DNA from: Chryseobacterium glaciei | Lineage (GTDB): Bacteria; Bacteroidota; Bacteroidia; Flavobacteriales; Weeksellaceae | NCBI RefSeq assembly: GCF_001648155.1 | Contig: NZ_CP015199.1 | Coordinates: 186,001 to 250,000, forward strand | DNA: 64,000 bases | Direction of reading: 5' to 3' | Shown: positions 1 to 7,737 of the stretch, in pieces | Layout of the letters: each line of letters opens with the position of its first letter | How positions within the stretch are numbered: position 1 is the first letter of the stretch | Notes under the pieces: model-generated | The model's input: only the letters and a program-made list of their open reading frames with translations | The model's database searches: none | What the model was told of the DNA's origin: nothing | Made by a program: the position numbers and the translations under genes

Positions 1-579
1 GTCGCAGTTTCTTTGAGATAATTCTCTGATAATCCCTAATTTAGATCCAAAATCTACCAACACAACTTTCAAGCCTCTACCCGGATTTGCATAAGAAGTT
101 TTTGTAGAAACTGTTTCTACCTGATTTGTTGGAAATGTTGTTCCTTTTAATTCTGCAATAACTGTATTTTCGTCAGCATCAGCATTTACAATTTTACCTT
201 TTACGACTCCAGAATTACGTAGAATTCTTGTCAGTCTTCTTGTATCGATTCCTGAAATTCCTGAAAGGTTTTTCTTTTTAAATAATTCATCTAAAGTAAT
301 CTGAGTACGGAAATTTGAAGGCAAATCACAAACTTCTTTTACAATAAGACCTTTGATAGCCGGCTCGATACTCTCATAATCATCTCTATTAATCCCATAG
401 TTTCCGATTAGCGGATAAGTCATACAAACAATCTGACCGCAATATGATGGATCAGAAATCAATTCTTGATAACCCGTCATTCCGGTATTGAAAACCACCT
501 CTCCTGCAGTCTCCAATTCTGTTCCGAAACCTTCTCCATGAAACACTTCACCGGATTCCAGTATTAACTTTTTCTTCAT
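1..579 (-). CDS. carA: Carbamoyl-phosphate synthase small subunit, N-terminal part (cut by window edge)
   Basis: The minus-strand reading frame starts at an ATG (577-579) and runs off the left edge, giving 193 codons of an expected roughly 360. It contains the N-terminal small-chain signature NTGMTGYQE followed by DPSYCGQIV. The C-terminal glutaminase domain with its catalytic cysteine lies outside the window. CarA releases ammonia from glutamine for CarB, which makes carbamoyl phosphate for both the pyrimidine and arginine pathways. It lies 120 nt downstream of pyrB on the same strand and probably shares its attenuated promoter. Sitting between pyrB and the arginine operon fits the shared use of carbamoyl phosphate. 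Confidence 0.93.
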   Translation of the reverse strand, partial: MKKKLILESGEVFHGEGFGTELETAGEVVFNTGMTGYQELISDPSYCGQIVCMTYPLIGNYGINRDDYESIEPAIKGLIVKEVCDLPSNFRTQITLDELFKKKNLSGISGIDTRRLTRILRNSGVVKGKIVNADADENTVIAELKGTTFPTNQVETVSTKTSYANPGRGLKVVLVDFGSKLGIIRELSQRNCD

Positions 580-621
580 TTTTATTTAGATTTTCTTTTT
601 ATTCTTTCTATTTTTTGTCTT

Positions 622-666
622 CCATGAATTTCATTCATGGCTATTAATATTTCGCCCCCTTGGGGC
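622..666 (-). repeat. Two-hairpin intergenic element (family D, copy 1)
   Basis: Two hairpins are separated by an A/T linker. The first has arms 622-628 and 634-640 (7 of 7 paired) around the plus-strand loop TTTCA. The second has arms 654-658 and 662-666. The linker starts CTATTA. A second copy with the same loop, linker and stem lengths but different arm sequences is at 9941-9984. In operon orientation (minus strand) it lies 42 nt upstream of the carA start. Confidence 0.65.
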
Positions 667-699
667 TCAGAAACTTTTTACTTTTAACTTGGCTCTTTT

Positions 700-1590
700 T
701 TATTTAAAAGTATGTCCTTCTTTTTCTAAGGCTTCTTTTAAAATGGCCATTCTTGCGAAGACTCCGTTCTGCATTTGTTTGAAAACTCTTGAACGCTCGC
801 ATTCTACTAAGTCTGTATCAATTTCAACTCCTCTGTTGATTGGTGCCGGGTGCATGATAATCGCTTCTTTTTTCATTGCCTTTTCTCTTTCTTTCGTCAA
901 ACCGTATTTTCTGTGGTAATCTGAAGCTGAGAAACTCATTTTAGCATCGTGTCTTTCGTGTTGGATTCTCAATAACATTAAAACATCAACATCTTTTATC
1001 ATTTCATCTACAGAAAGATATGTTCCGTTGATTAAAGCGCCTTCGTCAAACCAATCTTCTGGTCCTGAGAAGTAAACTTTAGCACCTAATCTTCTTAATG
1101 CTTCTGCATTTGAATTGGCAACTCGGCTGTGTTTTACATCTCCTACAATTCCTACTTTTAAACCTTCAAATTTCCCAAATTCCTGATAAATTGTCAGTAA
1201 ATCCAGCATACATTGTGAAGGGTGATTTCCCGTTCCGTCTCCTCCGTTGATTACAGGAATTTTAATATCTTTTAATTCATCAAAATATCTGTCTTTCTTA
1301 TCTCTTATCACAACAAGATTTACTCCTATACTTTCAATCGTTTTTACCGTATCATAAAGACTTTCTCCTTTGTTTACCGAACTGTGAGATGCATCGAAAG
1401 GAACCACTTGTAATCCTAATTTTCTTTCGGCAATATCAAAACTTGTTTTCGTTCTTGTACTGTCTTCAAAAAAGAGATTTGAGCAAAAAACTTCTCCTTC
1501 AATTTTGGCAGTTTTTCCATTCGCAAAAGCCATCGCTTCAGCCAGTATACTGTTGATTCTCTCGGTGCTTAGTTCTGTAATCGTAAACAT
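700..1590 (-). CDS. pyrB: Aspartate carbamoyltransferase catalytic subunit
   Basis: This 296-residue protein has the carbamoyl-phosphate binding motif STRT at residues 44-47 and the later motif HPAPINRG, both diagnostic of aspartate/ornithine carbamoyltransferases. The overall sequence is of the PyrB type. It joins carbamoyl phosphate to aspartate, the committed step of pyrimidine synthesis, in the cytoplasm. No pyrI regulatory-subunit gene is adjacent. The ATG at 1590 lies 19 nt beyond the U-run of a terminator hairpin, so expression requires read-through of that terminator. carA follows on the same strand. Confidence 0.96.
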   Translation of the reverse strand: MFTITELSTERINSILAEAMAFANGKTAKIEGEVFCSNLFFEDSTRTKTSFDIAERKLGLQVVPFDASHSSVNKGESLYDTVKTIESIGVNLVVIRDKKDRYFDELKDIKIPVINGGDGTGNHPSQCMLDLLTIYQEFGKFEGLKVGIVGDVKHSRVANSNAEALRRLGAKVYFSGPEDWFDEGALINGTYLSVDEMIKDVDVLMLLRIQHERHDAKMSFSASDYHRKYGLTKEREKAMKKEAIIMHPAPINRGVEIDTDLVECERSRVFKQMQNGVFARMAILKEALEKEGHTFK

Positions 1591-1609
1591 AATATCTTAA
1601 ATTTTTTAC

Positions 1610-1638
1610 AAAAAAAAAGCGAAGAAAATATCTTCGCT
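1610..1638 (-). terminator. Attenuator terminator in the pyrB leader
   Basis: On the minus strand an 8-bp perfect stem (AGCGAAGA, positions 1631-1638, with TCTTCGCT, positions 1618-1625) has a 5-nt loop and continues into a run of nine U (1610-1618, the first overlapping the stem base). This is an intrinsic terminator placed between the promoter and pyrB, so it must act as an attenuator rather than as an operon end. The leader-peptide stop codon lies 2 nt upstream of the first arm. Confidence 0.85.
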
Positions 1639-1640
1639 TA

Positions 1641-1709
1641 CTATAAATAAATATCGTAAAGGGCGTCTACGCCCGGTAATTCTAATGATATAAATACTGT
1701 GTTATTCAT
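1641..1709 (-). CDS. Putative pyrB leader peptide (22 residues)
   Basis: An ATG at 1709 opens 22 codons ending in TAG (1641-1643). The peptide begins MNNTVFISLE and ends ALYDIYL. Its second half is encoded by a GC-rich hairpin (GGGCG, UAGA loop, CGCCC; 1661-1674) and then by a U-rich stretch (12 U in 22 nt, 1639-1660). The stop codon is 2 nt before the terminator stem, so a ribosome finishing the peptide would cover the 5' arm and prevent termination. This is the layout of the enteric pyrBI leader, in which UTP-dependent pausing of RNA polymerase couples with translation. The ATG lies only about 7 nt from the -7 box, so the message may be leaderless. Function is inferred from layout only. Confidence 0.7.
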   Translation of the reverse strand: MNNTVFISLELPGVDALYDIYL

Positions 1710-1715
1710 TAGGTG

Positions 1716-1747
1716 CAAAGATACTATAAATTCTGAAACTGACAAAA
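1716..1747 (-). promoter_or_regulatory. Bacteroidetes-type promoter of the pyrB-carA operon
   Basis: On the minus strand TTTTG (1743-1747) is followed after 19 nt by TATCTTTG (1716-1723), an exact match to the Bacteroidetes -33/-7 pattern TTTG, N19-20, TAnnTTTG. The predicted start site is near 1709-1711, at or just before the ATG of the leader peptide. Confidence 0.8.
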
Positions 1748-1834
1748 TCAAAGTTTCAAATAAATTAAAAAACTTTAATCATTCCTTACTTTTCATTTTT
1801 AAATACTATTTTTGTTAAAACTCAAACCTTGTTT

Positions 1835-2296
1835 ATGGACTTAAAAGACAAAATGATTCTCAGCATCATTCAGGAGGACTCTACTTATTCTGTGAAAGAC
1901 ATTTCAGAAAAGATAGGTCTTACCTTTACTCCGACTTATGAAAGAATCAAACAGCTAGAGAAACAGGGAATTATTGAGAAGTATGTAGGTCTATTGAATC
2001 GCGAAAAACTGGGTTTAAATATTGTCGTTTACTGCAACGTACGCCTCAAAGAACAATCCAAAAAAGTATTGGAAACGTTCGAAAAAAACATCATGCAGCA
2101 CGATGAAGTTCAGGAAATCATCAGTCTTTCCGGTGAATACGATTATATGTTGAAAATCATTGCAAAGGATATTAATTCTTATAATGAATTCGCAGTTAAT
2201 ATTATTTCAAATATTCCTAATATTGGGCAATATCACAGTTCGATTGTGCTTCACGAGGTTAAAAAATCTACTAAGTTTAAGATTGATTTGGGGTAA
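1835..2296 (+). CDS. Lrp/AsnC-family transcriptional regulator
   Basis: The protein (153 residues from the ATG at 1835; an upstream in-frame TTG at 1829 is less likely) has an N-terminal winged helix-turn-helix, roughly residues 1-60 with the segment IKQLEKQGIIEKY. It is followed by an RAM/AsnC ligand-binding domain, roughly 65-150, containing VRLKEQSKKVLETF and SLSGEYDYMLKI. Such proteins form octamers that sense amino acids and control amino-acid metabolism genes. It lies divergent from pyrB and close to argH, so arginine or nitrogen control is possible, but nothing in the sequence fixes its target or ligand. A TATTTTTG box at 1807-1814 is a plausible -7 element. Confidence 0.9.
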   Translation: MDLKDKMILSIIQEDSTYSVKDISEKIGLTFTPTYERIKQLEKQGIIEKYVGLLNREKLGLNIVVYCNVRLKEQSKKVLETFEKNIMQHDEVQEIISLSGEYDYMLKIIAKDINSYNEFAVNIISNIPNIGQYHSSIVLHEVKKSTKFKIDLG

Positions 2297-2374
2297 ATAT
2301 TTAAATTACAAAGCGTAGTCACCTCTTATTATTAGATATCCCACTATATAATCTAATCAAAAATTTCAATTTAA

Positions 2375-2926
2375 ATGATAATGCAAGAAGATTTAATACA
2401 AATCATTTCAGAAATTCCAGATACATCAGACAATAAGACTGAACAAATTTTTAGTCTCTCTCATTCAATAAATAAAAACGGATTTCTAACAAAAGAACTT
2501 GGAATGAAAATTTTAAACTGGAAATCACCAAGACCTTTTAAACATTACGATAAAAATACAAACGCTGATTTTGAAACAATTACTAAATATGCATTAATGC
2601 AAGAAGACGAGAAAATAAAAATTCATATTCTGACGGCTTTGAATGGAGTAAATTATCCAAGTGCATCTGCAATTTTAATGTTTTCTAATCCATTAAAGTA
2701 TCCCGTTATTGACATAAGAGTTTGGAGACAACTTTATAAAAACCAACTTGTAACAGAAAATCCTAAAGGGCAAAACTTTACTTTAACACAGTGGGCAAAA
2801 TATTTAGAAGTTATACGACAAATTTCTAATAGCCTTAATATAACGCCCAGACAGGTTGAAAAACGTTTATTTGATTATGATAAATCTACTCAAATTGGAA
2901 CATTATATATTTCAAGTAAAAAATAA
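2375..2926 (+). CDS. Hypothetical protein with HhH-GPD-like core
   Basis: The 183-residue protein is very rich in A/T codons and has no signal peptide. Residues about 85-115 read LNGVNYPSASAILMF followed by PVIDIRVWRQLY. This resembles the helix-hairpin-helix plus aspartate pattern of the HhH-GPD base-excision glycosylase fold (hairpin with an A-S-A helix, then an aspartate in a V-I-D-I-R segment). The rest does not match a glycosylase I know, and no iron-sulphur cysteines are present. It stands alone between the Lrp regulator and the convergent argH, which it nearly touches (20 bp). A DNA-binding or repair role is a guess. An alternative start is the ATG at 2381. Confidence 0.6.
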   Translation: MIMQEDLIQIISEIPDTSDNKTEQIFSLSHSINKNGFLTKELGMKILNWKSPRPFKHYDKNTNADFETITKYALMQEDEKIKIHILTALNGVNYPSASAILMFSNPLKYPVIDIRVWRQLYKNQLVTENPKGQNFTLTQWAKYLEVIRQISNSLNITPRQVEKRLFDYDKSTQIGTLYISSKK

Positions 2927-2945
2927 ATCTCTCGCTTAGTTAAAA

Positions 2946-4250
2946 TCAACCCAACAATTTATTTTTCAATTTATTAAACTGATATTCAATTTTATCTAAA
3001 CAAAGATTCCCTATACTTCCCTGATGGGTATGATTAAGATTTTCTATTTCAAAATCAAACTCATTATTTTCAATCTCCTGTCCTACTTTTACATACGCAT
3101 CACGGAATGAACTTCCTTTTTTCACCTCTTCATTGATCTTCTCTACACTGAAAAGATATTTATACTTTTCATCTTCCAGAATACCATCTTTTACCTGAAT
3201 ATTTGGTAATGTATAACTCAAAATCTCAAGACATTCTTTCAGAGAATCAATAGCTGGGAAAAGAATTTCCTTCGTCAACTGCATATCTCGGTGATAGCCT
3301 GAAGGAAGATTATTCGTCAACAAAATGAACTCATTCGGCAACGATTGAATTCTGTTGCAACGCGCACGAACCAACTCGAAAATATCCGGATTTTTCTTAT
3401 GCGGCATAATACTGCTTCCCGTTGTAAACTCTTTAGGAAAGCTTATAAAATCAAAATTCTGACTTAAATACAAGCAAACATCATAAGCAAATTTCCCCAA
3501 TGTTCCCGCCAAAGTTGCCATAGCCATCGACAACATTTTTTCTGATTTCCCACGCGTCATTTGAGCATAAACCGAATTATAGTTCATCGATTGAAAGCCC
3601 AAATTATAGGTTGTACTCTCACGGTCAATCGGGAAAGACGAGCCATAACCCGCCGCAGAACCCAGTGGATTTTTATTAATGATATTTTTTACTGAAAACA
3701 GCATTTCAACATCATCTAGCAACGCTTCCGCATACGCTCCAAACCATAATCCAAACGATGATGGCATTGCAATCTGTAAATGTGTATAACCCGGAAGAAG
3801 AACATTTTTATGCCGATCTGCCAGTTTGATTAATATTTGAAAGAACTCATCTGTCAACGCTGTAATTTCACGAATTTCATCAACCAGGTACAGTTTGATA
3901 TCCAACAAAACCTGATCATTTCTAGATCTTGCCGTATGAATTTTCTTTCCGACATCTCCTAATTTTTCAATTAAAATAGATTCTACCTGCGAGTGAATGT
4001 CTTCCGCAGTTTTATCAATTTCAAAAGTTCCGTTTTCGATATCTTTCAAAATTTCGTCCAAAACAAATAACATCTGTTCTGATTCTTCATTGGAAATAAT
4101 TCCAACTTCTGCCAACATTTTACAATGCGCCATAGAACCTTTGACATCGTATTTTGCCAAACGCTCATCAAAATCAAGATCTTTCCCGACCGTAAATTTG
4201 TTGACTAATATATTGGTGGCAAGGTCATCTTTCTGCCATATCTTTTTCAT
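2946..4250 (-). CDS. argH: Argininosuccinate lyase
   Basis: The 434-residue protein carries the fumarase/aspartase superfamily signature GSSIMPHKKNPD and the N-terminal HTARSRNDQ segment typical of argininosuccinate lyases. It splits argininosuccinate into arginine and fumarate, the last step of the pathway. It is the last gene of the minus-strand arginine operon. A 385-bp gap with a large foldback element separates it from argE, so its message level could differ from that of the upstream genes. Length is slightly below the usual 450-470. Confidence 0.96.
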   Translation of the reverse strand: MKKIWQKDDLATNILVNKFTVGKDLDFDERLAKYDVKGSMAHCKMLAEVGIISNEESEQMLFVLDEILKDIENGTFEIDKTAEDIHSQVESILIEKLGDVGKKIHTARSRNDQVLLDIKLYLVDEIREITALTDEFFQILIKLADRHKNVLLPGYTHLQIAMPSSFGLWFGAYAEALLDDVEMLFSVKNIINKNPLGSAAGYGSSFPIDRESTTYNLGFQSMNYNSVYAQMTRGKSEKMLSMAMATLAGTLGKFAYDVCLYLSQNFDFISFPKEFTTGSSIMPHKKNPDIFELVRARCNRIQSLPNEFILLTNNLPSGYHRDMQLTKEILFPAIDSLKECLEILSYTLPNIQVKDGILEDEKYKYLFSVEKINEEVKKGSSFRDAYVKVGQEIENNEFDFEIENLNHTHQGSIGNLCLDKIEYQFNKLKNKLLG

Positions 4251-4433
4251 ATTTTTTTCTTTAAAAATTTAGTTTGTTTTAACCACTCAGCAGGACATCT
4301 TTATTATTTTGTACAAGTCTCTCATTTCTAATTTAATTTTTGCATAAATCTTTATTAAAAATATTTCAAACTTCATCGCCTGCTGAGTGTATAGTTAAAA
4401 CAGTAAAAAACTAACTAAAATCAAATTCTTTAT
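4251..4433. other. Intergenic stretch upstream of argH with a distant inverted repeat
   Basis: This part of the argE-argH gap has no credible open reading frame. It holds an 11-bp perfect inverted repeat, CACTCAGCAGG at 4284-4294 and CCTGCTGAGTG at 4379-4389, 84 nt apart. Together with the element at 4434-4633 this fills the 385-bp gap. I recognise no promoter with confidence. Confidence 0.5.
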
Positions 4434-4633
4434 TTTCTTTTGTCTTGAAACAAAAGAAACAAAAATTCAAGACTTGGAAATTCCGGCTAAAAATTCAAAT
4501 TAAATCCTAAAATCCCCAAAACTCGCACGAATCAACATTGGTTCTTTGATTCAAAATTCCTCTCGTGCTCAAACAGTGGGAATTTTTTAACGGATTAAAT
4601 TTAAATTTTCTTAACGCCTCCATTTCCTAAGTC
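4434..4633. repeat. Foldback intergenic element (family C)
   Basis: A 10-bp hairpin (arms 4434-4443 and 4450-4459) is followed by a long imperfect foldback. The outer arms are GACTTGGAAA at 4471-4480 and TTTCCTAAGTC at 4623-4633. Inner arms lie around 4489-4506 and 4592-4609 (A/T-rich, ending ATCC and starting GGAT), with a further pair GAATCAA / TTGATTC near the tip. The element ends 2 bp from the argE stop codon. From memory, similar sequences recur in intergenic regions of related genomes; I cannot check that here. Confidence 0.6.
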
Positions 4634-4635
4634 GG

Positions 4636-5721
4636 TTATCTTAAAATCTTTTCTAGAATCTGGATATAAATCTCAATTCCTTCTTTTATTTCATCAATAT
4701 AAATGTATTCATCCGCAGTGTGGGAGCGCCTACTGTCCCCAGGACCCATTTTCACAGATGTACACGGAATAATTGCCTGATCGGATGAAGTTGGCGAACC
4801 GTAAGTGGTCCTCCCGATTTCCAAACCTGCTTTTACAAACGGATGATCCATTTCTATTTTTGAAGGATTTAACCTGAAAGATCTTGCCGTTAAGGTTGAT
4901 TTCATCTGCGATTGGATGATTTCAAACGCTTCTTCATTAGAATATTCATCCGTAACCCTAACATCCAACGTGAAAGCACAAGATTCCGGAACTACGTTAT
5001 GCTGAACTCCGGCATGAATTCCTGACAACGTAACTTTAACCTCACCCAAATAATCTGAAACTTTTGGAAATTTGAAGCTTAAAATTTGTTGCAAATCTTC
5101 CATACATTTCACAATTGAGTTATCGTCATTCGGATGAGCGGCGTGAGAAGGAGTACCCTTCATTTCTCCATCAATAACCAAAAGTCCTTTTTCCGCGATT
5201 GCCAGATTCATCTGCGTTGGTTCTCCTACAATGGCAAGCTCGATATTGGGTAGTTGGGGAAACAAAGCTTCAATTCCGTCAAAACCTGAAATCTCCTCCT
5301 CAGCCGTCAAAGCAACAACTAAATTATATTTTAAATCTTCTTGAGCATAAAAATGCAAAAAAACCTGCGCCATAGAAACCAAAGAAGCACCAGCATCATT
5401 ACTTCCCAATCCGAACAGTTTTCCATCCTTTTCAATTGCTAAAAACGGATCTAAAGTGTAAGCTTTATTTGGTTTTACAGTGTCATGATGTGTATTCAGT
5501 AAAATTGAGGGCTTGAATACATCAAAATTTTTGTTCACCGCCCAGATGTTATTTTTAAAACGTTTTGTCGGAATACTGTTCTTTTTAAAAAAGTTTTCAA
5601 TCTCCACAGACGTATTAAATTCATCTTTGCTGAATGACGGAATCTCAATCAGTTTTTTCAACAAATCCACTGCATTATTCAGTAATTCTTCTTTACTATA
5701 AACAGATTTCAGTTCCTGCAT
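4636..5721 (-). CDS. argE: M20 family N-acyl-ornithine/citrulline deacylase (ArgE-like)
   Basis: The 361-residue metallopeptidase-like protein shows the M20 zinc ligands: HHD at 78-80, the bridging aspartate D109 in GSNDAG, and the glutamate cluster EEE at 141-143, followed by a dimerisation domain. Family members remove acetyl or succinyl groups from ornithine or citrulline, or act as succinyl-diaminopimelate desuccinylases (DapE). Its position between argB and argH in an operon that carries argF' argues that the true substrate is N-acyl-citrulline. The start overlaps the end of argB by 26 bp, implying translational coupling. Confidence 0.88.
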   Translation of the reverse strand: MQELKSVYSKEELLNNAVDLLKKLIEIPSFSKDEFNTSVEIENFFKKNSIPTKRFKNNIWAVNKNFDVFKPSILLNTHHDTVKPNKAYTLDPFLAIEKDGKLFGLGSNDAGASLVSMAQVFLHFYAQEDLKYNLVVALTAEEEISGFDGIEALFPQLPNIELAIVGEPTQMNLAIAEKGLLVIDGEMKGTPSHAAHPNDDNSIVKCMEDLQQILSFKFPKVSDYLGEVKVTLSGIHAGVQHNVVPESCAFTLDVRVTDEYSNEEAFEIIQSQMKSTLTARSFRLNPSKIEMDHPFVKAGLEIGRTTYGSPTSSDQAIIPCTSVKMGPGDSRRSHTADEYIYIDEIKEGIEIYIQILEKILR

Positions 5722-6490
5722 GATGGTTTTCTATATGGTTTTTCAATTCGGTTTCTTTTATTAAGAATACCTTATTGACTTTATTTTTTACTGCTCCAAG
5801 AGCATTTTCCAACTTGGGTAAAATTCCTTTATGTAATTTTCCTTCTTCTTTTAAAAATGAAAATTCTTCTTCCGAAATATTTTTTATGACAGATTCAGGA
5901 TTTTCGACATCCTCCAAAACTCCTGATTTATCAAAACAATACAATAATTCAACATCATATTTTGAAGATAAAGCCTGAGCAATTACCGAAGCAATCGTAT
6001 CAGCATTGGTATTGAAAAGATTTCCTTTTTTATCGTGTGTAATTGCTGAAAACACTGGAACCAATTTAAGTTTAATTAATTTTGATATCAATTTCCTGTT
6101 CACGCTTTTCTTCTCAATGTCTCCTACAAATCCGAAATCTATTTCTGCGTGTTCTCTTTTTTTAGCTTTAATTAAATTGGCATCAGCTCCCGAAAAACCT
6201 ATTGCTTTACATTTTTTCTGCTGAAGTTTCGCTACAATATTTTTGTTGATTCCTCCTGCATATACCATCGCCACAATATCCAAAGTATCTTTATCTGTGA
6301 TTCTTCGTCCGTTGACCATTTTTTGTTCAACACCTAATTTATCAGCCAATATAGTTGCTAATTTTCCGCCGCCATGAACCAAAATTTTCTTTTCCTTAAT
6401 GTCAGAAAACTGCTCAAGAAATTCGTTCAATAATTCCTCATCATCAATTAAAGCACCGCCGATTTTTATGATGTATAATTTTTCTTTCAT
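5696..6490 (-). CDS. argB: N-acylglutamate kinase
   Basis: The 264-residue amino-acid kinase starts with KIGGALIDDE, has the glycine-rich loop LVHGGGK and the later nucleotide-binding segment FNTNADTIAS. It phosphorylates N-acetylglutamate or its N-succinyl analogue, the second step of the pathway. The length fits the short, non-hexameric type without the N-terminal arginine-sensing helix, so direct feedback inhibition by arginine is less likely. It overlaps argE by 26 bp. Two palindromic repeats fill the 99-bp gap to argF'. Confidence 0.93.
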   Translation of the reverse strand: MKEKLYIIKIGGALIDDEELLNEFLEQFSDIKEKKILVHGGGKLATILADKLGVEQKMVNGRRITDKDTLDIVAMVYAGGINKNIVAKLQQKKCKAIGFSGADANLIKAKKREHAEIDFGFVGDIEKKSVNRKLISKLIKLKLVPVFSAITHDKKGNLFNTNADTIASVIAQALSSKYDVELLYCFDKSGVLEDVENPESVIKNISEEEFSFLKEEGKLHKGILPKLENALGAVKNKVNKVFLIKETELKNHIENHHAGTEICL

Positions 6491-6507
6491 TGCAAACCTT
6501 TTTTGAG

Positions 6508-6540
6508 AACCTTGTCAAGGTTTAAAACCTTGACAAGGTT
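6508..6540. repeat. 16-1-16 palindromic repeat (family A, copy 1)
   Basis: AACCTTGTCAAGGTTT (6508-6523) and its exact reverse complement (6525-6540) flank one A. Each arm is itself nearly self-complementary, so several foldings are possible. Copies with the same geometry are at 29333 and 34536. Confidence 0.8.
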
Positions 6541-6552
6541 TGCGATTATAAA

Positions 6553-6579
6553 CCTTATAGGTTTTTGAAACCTATAAGG
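6553..6579. repeat. Related palindromic repeat next to family A copy 1
   Basis: CCTTATAGGTTT (6553-6564) and its reverse complement AAACCTATAAGG (6568-6579) flank TTG. It shares the AACCT...AGGTTT core with the family A elements and lies directly upstream of argB, after argF'. Confidence 0.75.
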
Positions 6580-6589
6580 CTTGATTTCA

Positions 6590-7546
6590 TTAAGAATTCA
6601 ATTCATCCAAAATTTCAGAGAAAACAGCTTGTGCAGAGAAAATTCGGTTTTTTGCCTGTTGATAAATGATGGAATTTTCACCGTCCATCACCTCATCGCT
6701 CAATTCTACATTACGACGAACCGGAAGACAGTGCATTACCTTTCCCTGATTGGTATTAGCCAACTTTTCATTTGTCAGCATCCAGTTTTCTTTCACTTCA
6801 GGCATTGTTGCGTAGTTATCAAAAGACGACCAGTTTTTTACATAAATAAAATCTGCATCTTTCAAAGCTTCATCCTGATTGTGAATCACTTTCACATCTT
6901 TTGTGAAATTTTTATCCAAATCATAACCTTCTGGATTAGCGATCACCAACTCTACATCCATCTCCTTCATCCATTCTGCAAAAGAATTTCCTACCGCATG
7001 AGCAATCGGTTTGATGTGAGGCGCCCAAGTTAAAACCACTTTAGGTTTGCGTTCCTCTTTCCAGTTTTCGGTAATCGTAATACAATCTGCCAAACTTTGC
7101 AAAGGATGACGTGTAGCCGACTCCAATGAAATAACGGGAACTTTTGCATGTTGCTCGAACTGGCTTAAAATACTTTCGTTAACATCATCTTCCTTGCTTT
7201 TCATTCCTGCAAAACAACGAACCGCAATGATGTCGCAATATTGGTTTAATACTTCAATTGCATCTTTGATATGCTCAACAGTATCCCCGTTCATTACAGC
7301 TCCGTCTGCAAACTCTAAGTTCCAAGCTTCCTGAGCTGCATTTAAAGTTAAAACATTTAAACCTAAATTTTGTGCCGCAATCTGGCTGCTTAAACGGGTT
7401 CTCAAACTTGAATTTAAAAAGACAAGTCCGATGGTTTTCCCTTTTCCTTTCTCGGTTTCCGAAAGAGGATTTTCTTTAATTTGTAAAGCTTTTTTTATGA
7501 TTTCCTGTAAGTTTTCAACATCACTTACGGAGGTGAATTTTTTCAT
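6590..7546 (-). CDS. argF': N-acylornithine carbamoyltransferase, probably succinyl-type
   Basis: The 318-residue transcarbamylase has SSLRTR at about residues 46-51 in place of the usual STRT, and HCLPVRRN near the C-terminus. It resembles the Bacteroides N-succinylornithine and Xanthomonas N-acetylornithine enzymes rather than classical ornithine carbamoyltransferase. It transfers the carbamoyl group to N-acyl-ornithine, so deacylation by ArgE follows at the citrulline level. Residue 90, in GDTVEH, is valine. From memory the matching position is proline in the succinyl-specific enzyme and glutamate in the acetyl-specific one. A small hydrophobic residue favours a succinyl substrate, which is an inference. 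Confidence 0.9.
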   Translation of the reverse strand: MKKFTSVSDVENLQEIIKKALQIKENPLSETEKGKGKTIGLVFLNSSLRTRLSSQIAAQNLGLNVLTLNAAQEAWNLEFADGAVMNGDTVEHIKDAIEVLNQYCDIIAVRCFAGMKSKEDDVNESILSQFEQHAKVPVISLESATRHPLQSLADCITITENWKEERKPKVVLTWAPHIKPIAHAVGNSFAEWMKEMDVELVIANPEGYDLDKNFTKDVKVIHNQDEALKDADFIYVKNWSSFDNYATMPEVKENWMLTNEKLANTNQGKVMHCLPVRRNVELSDEVMDGENSIIYQQAKNRIFSAQAVFSEILDELNS

Positions 7547-7564
7547 TTTGAATTGATTTGTTTT

Positions 7565-7727
7565 ACCACAAAAGTTTTTAACACATTAGTACACTTTAGA
7601 AGTTTTATATTATTGAAAATATTTAGAACACATAACTTGAAAATCAAAGATTTTAAAAATCTTAAGTGAACTTTTTCAACTTTATCTTTTAACTTAATTA
7701 ATCTAAAGTGGTTAAAATTTTTGTGGT
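7565..7727. repeat. Foldback element between argD and argF'
   Basis: ACCACAAAA (7565-7573) pairs with TTTTGTGGT (7719-7727), and further in CACTTTAGA is mirrored by TCTAAAGTG (7702-7710). The two pairs nest, giving a foldback spanning most of the 191-bp gap. No reading frame or promoter is recognised inside it. Confidence 0.6.
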
Positions 7728-7737
7728 TAATTAATAA

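Noticed and set aside
6581..7033. 150-codon plus-strand frame opposite argF'
   Set aside because: It is antisense to a gene with clear motifs, and its protein has no recognisable features.
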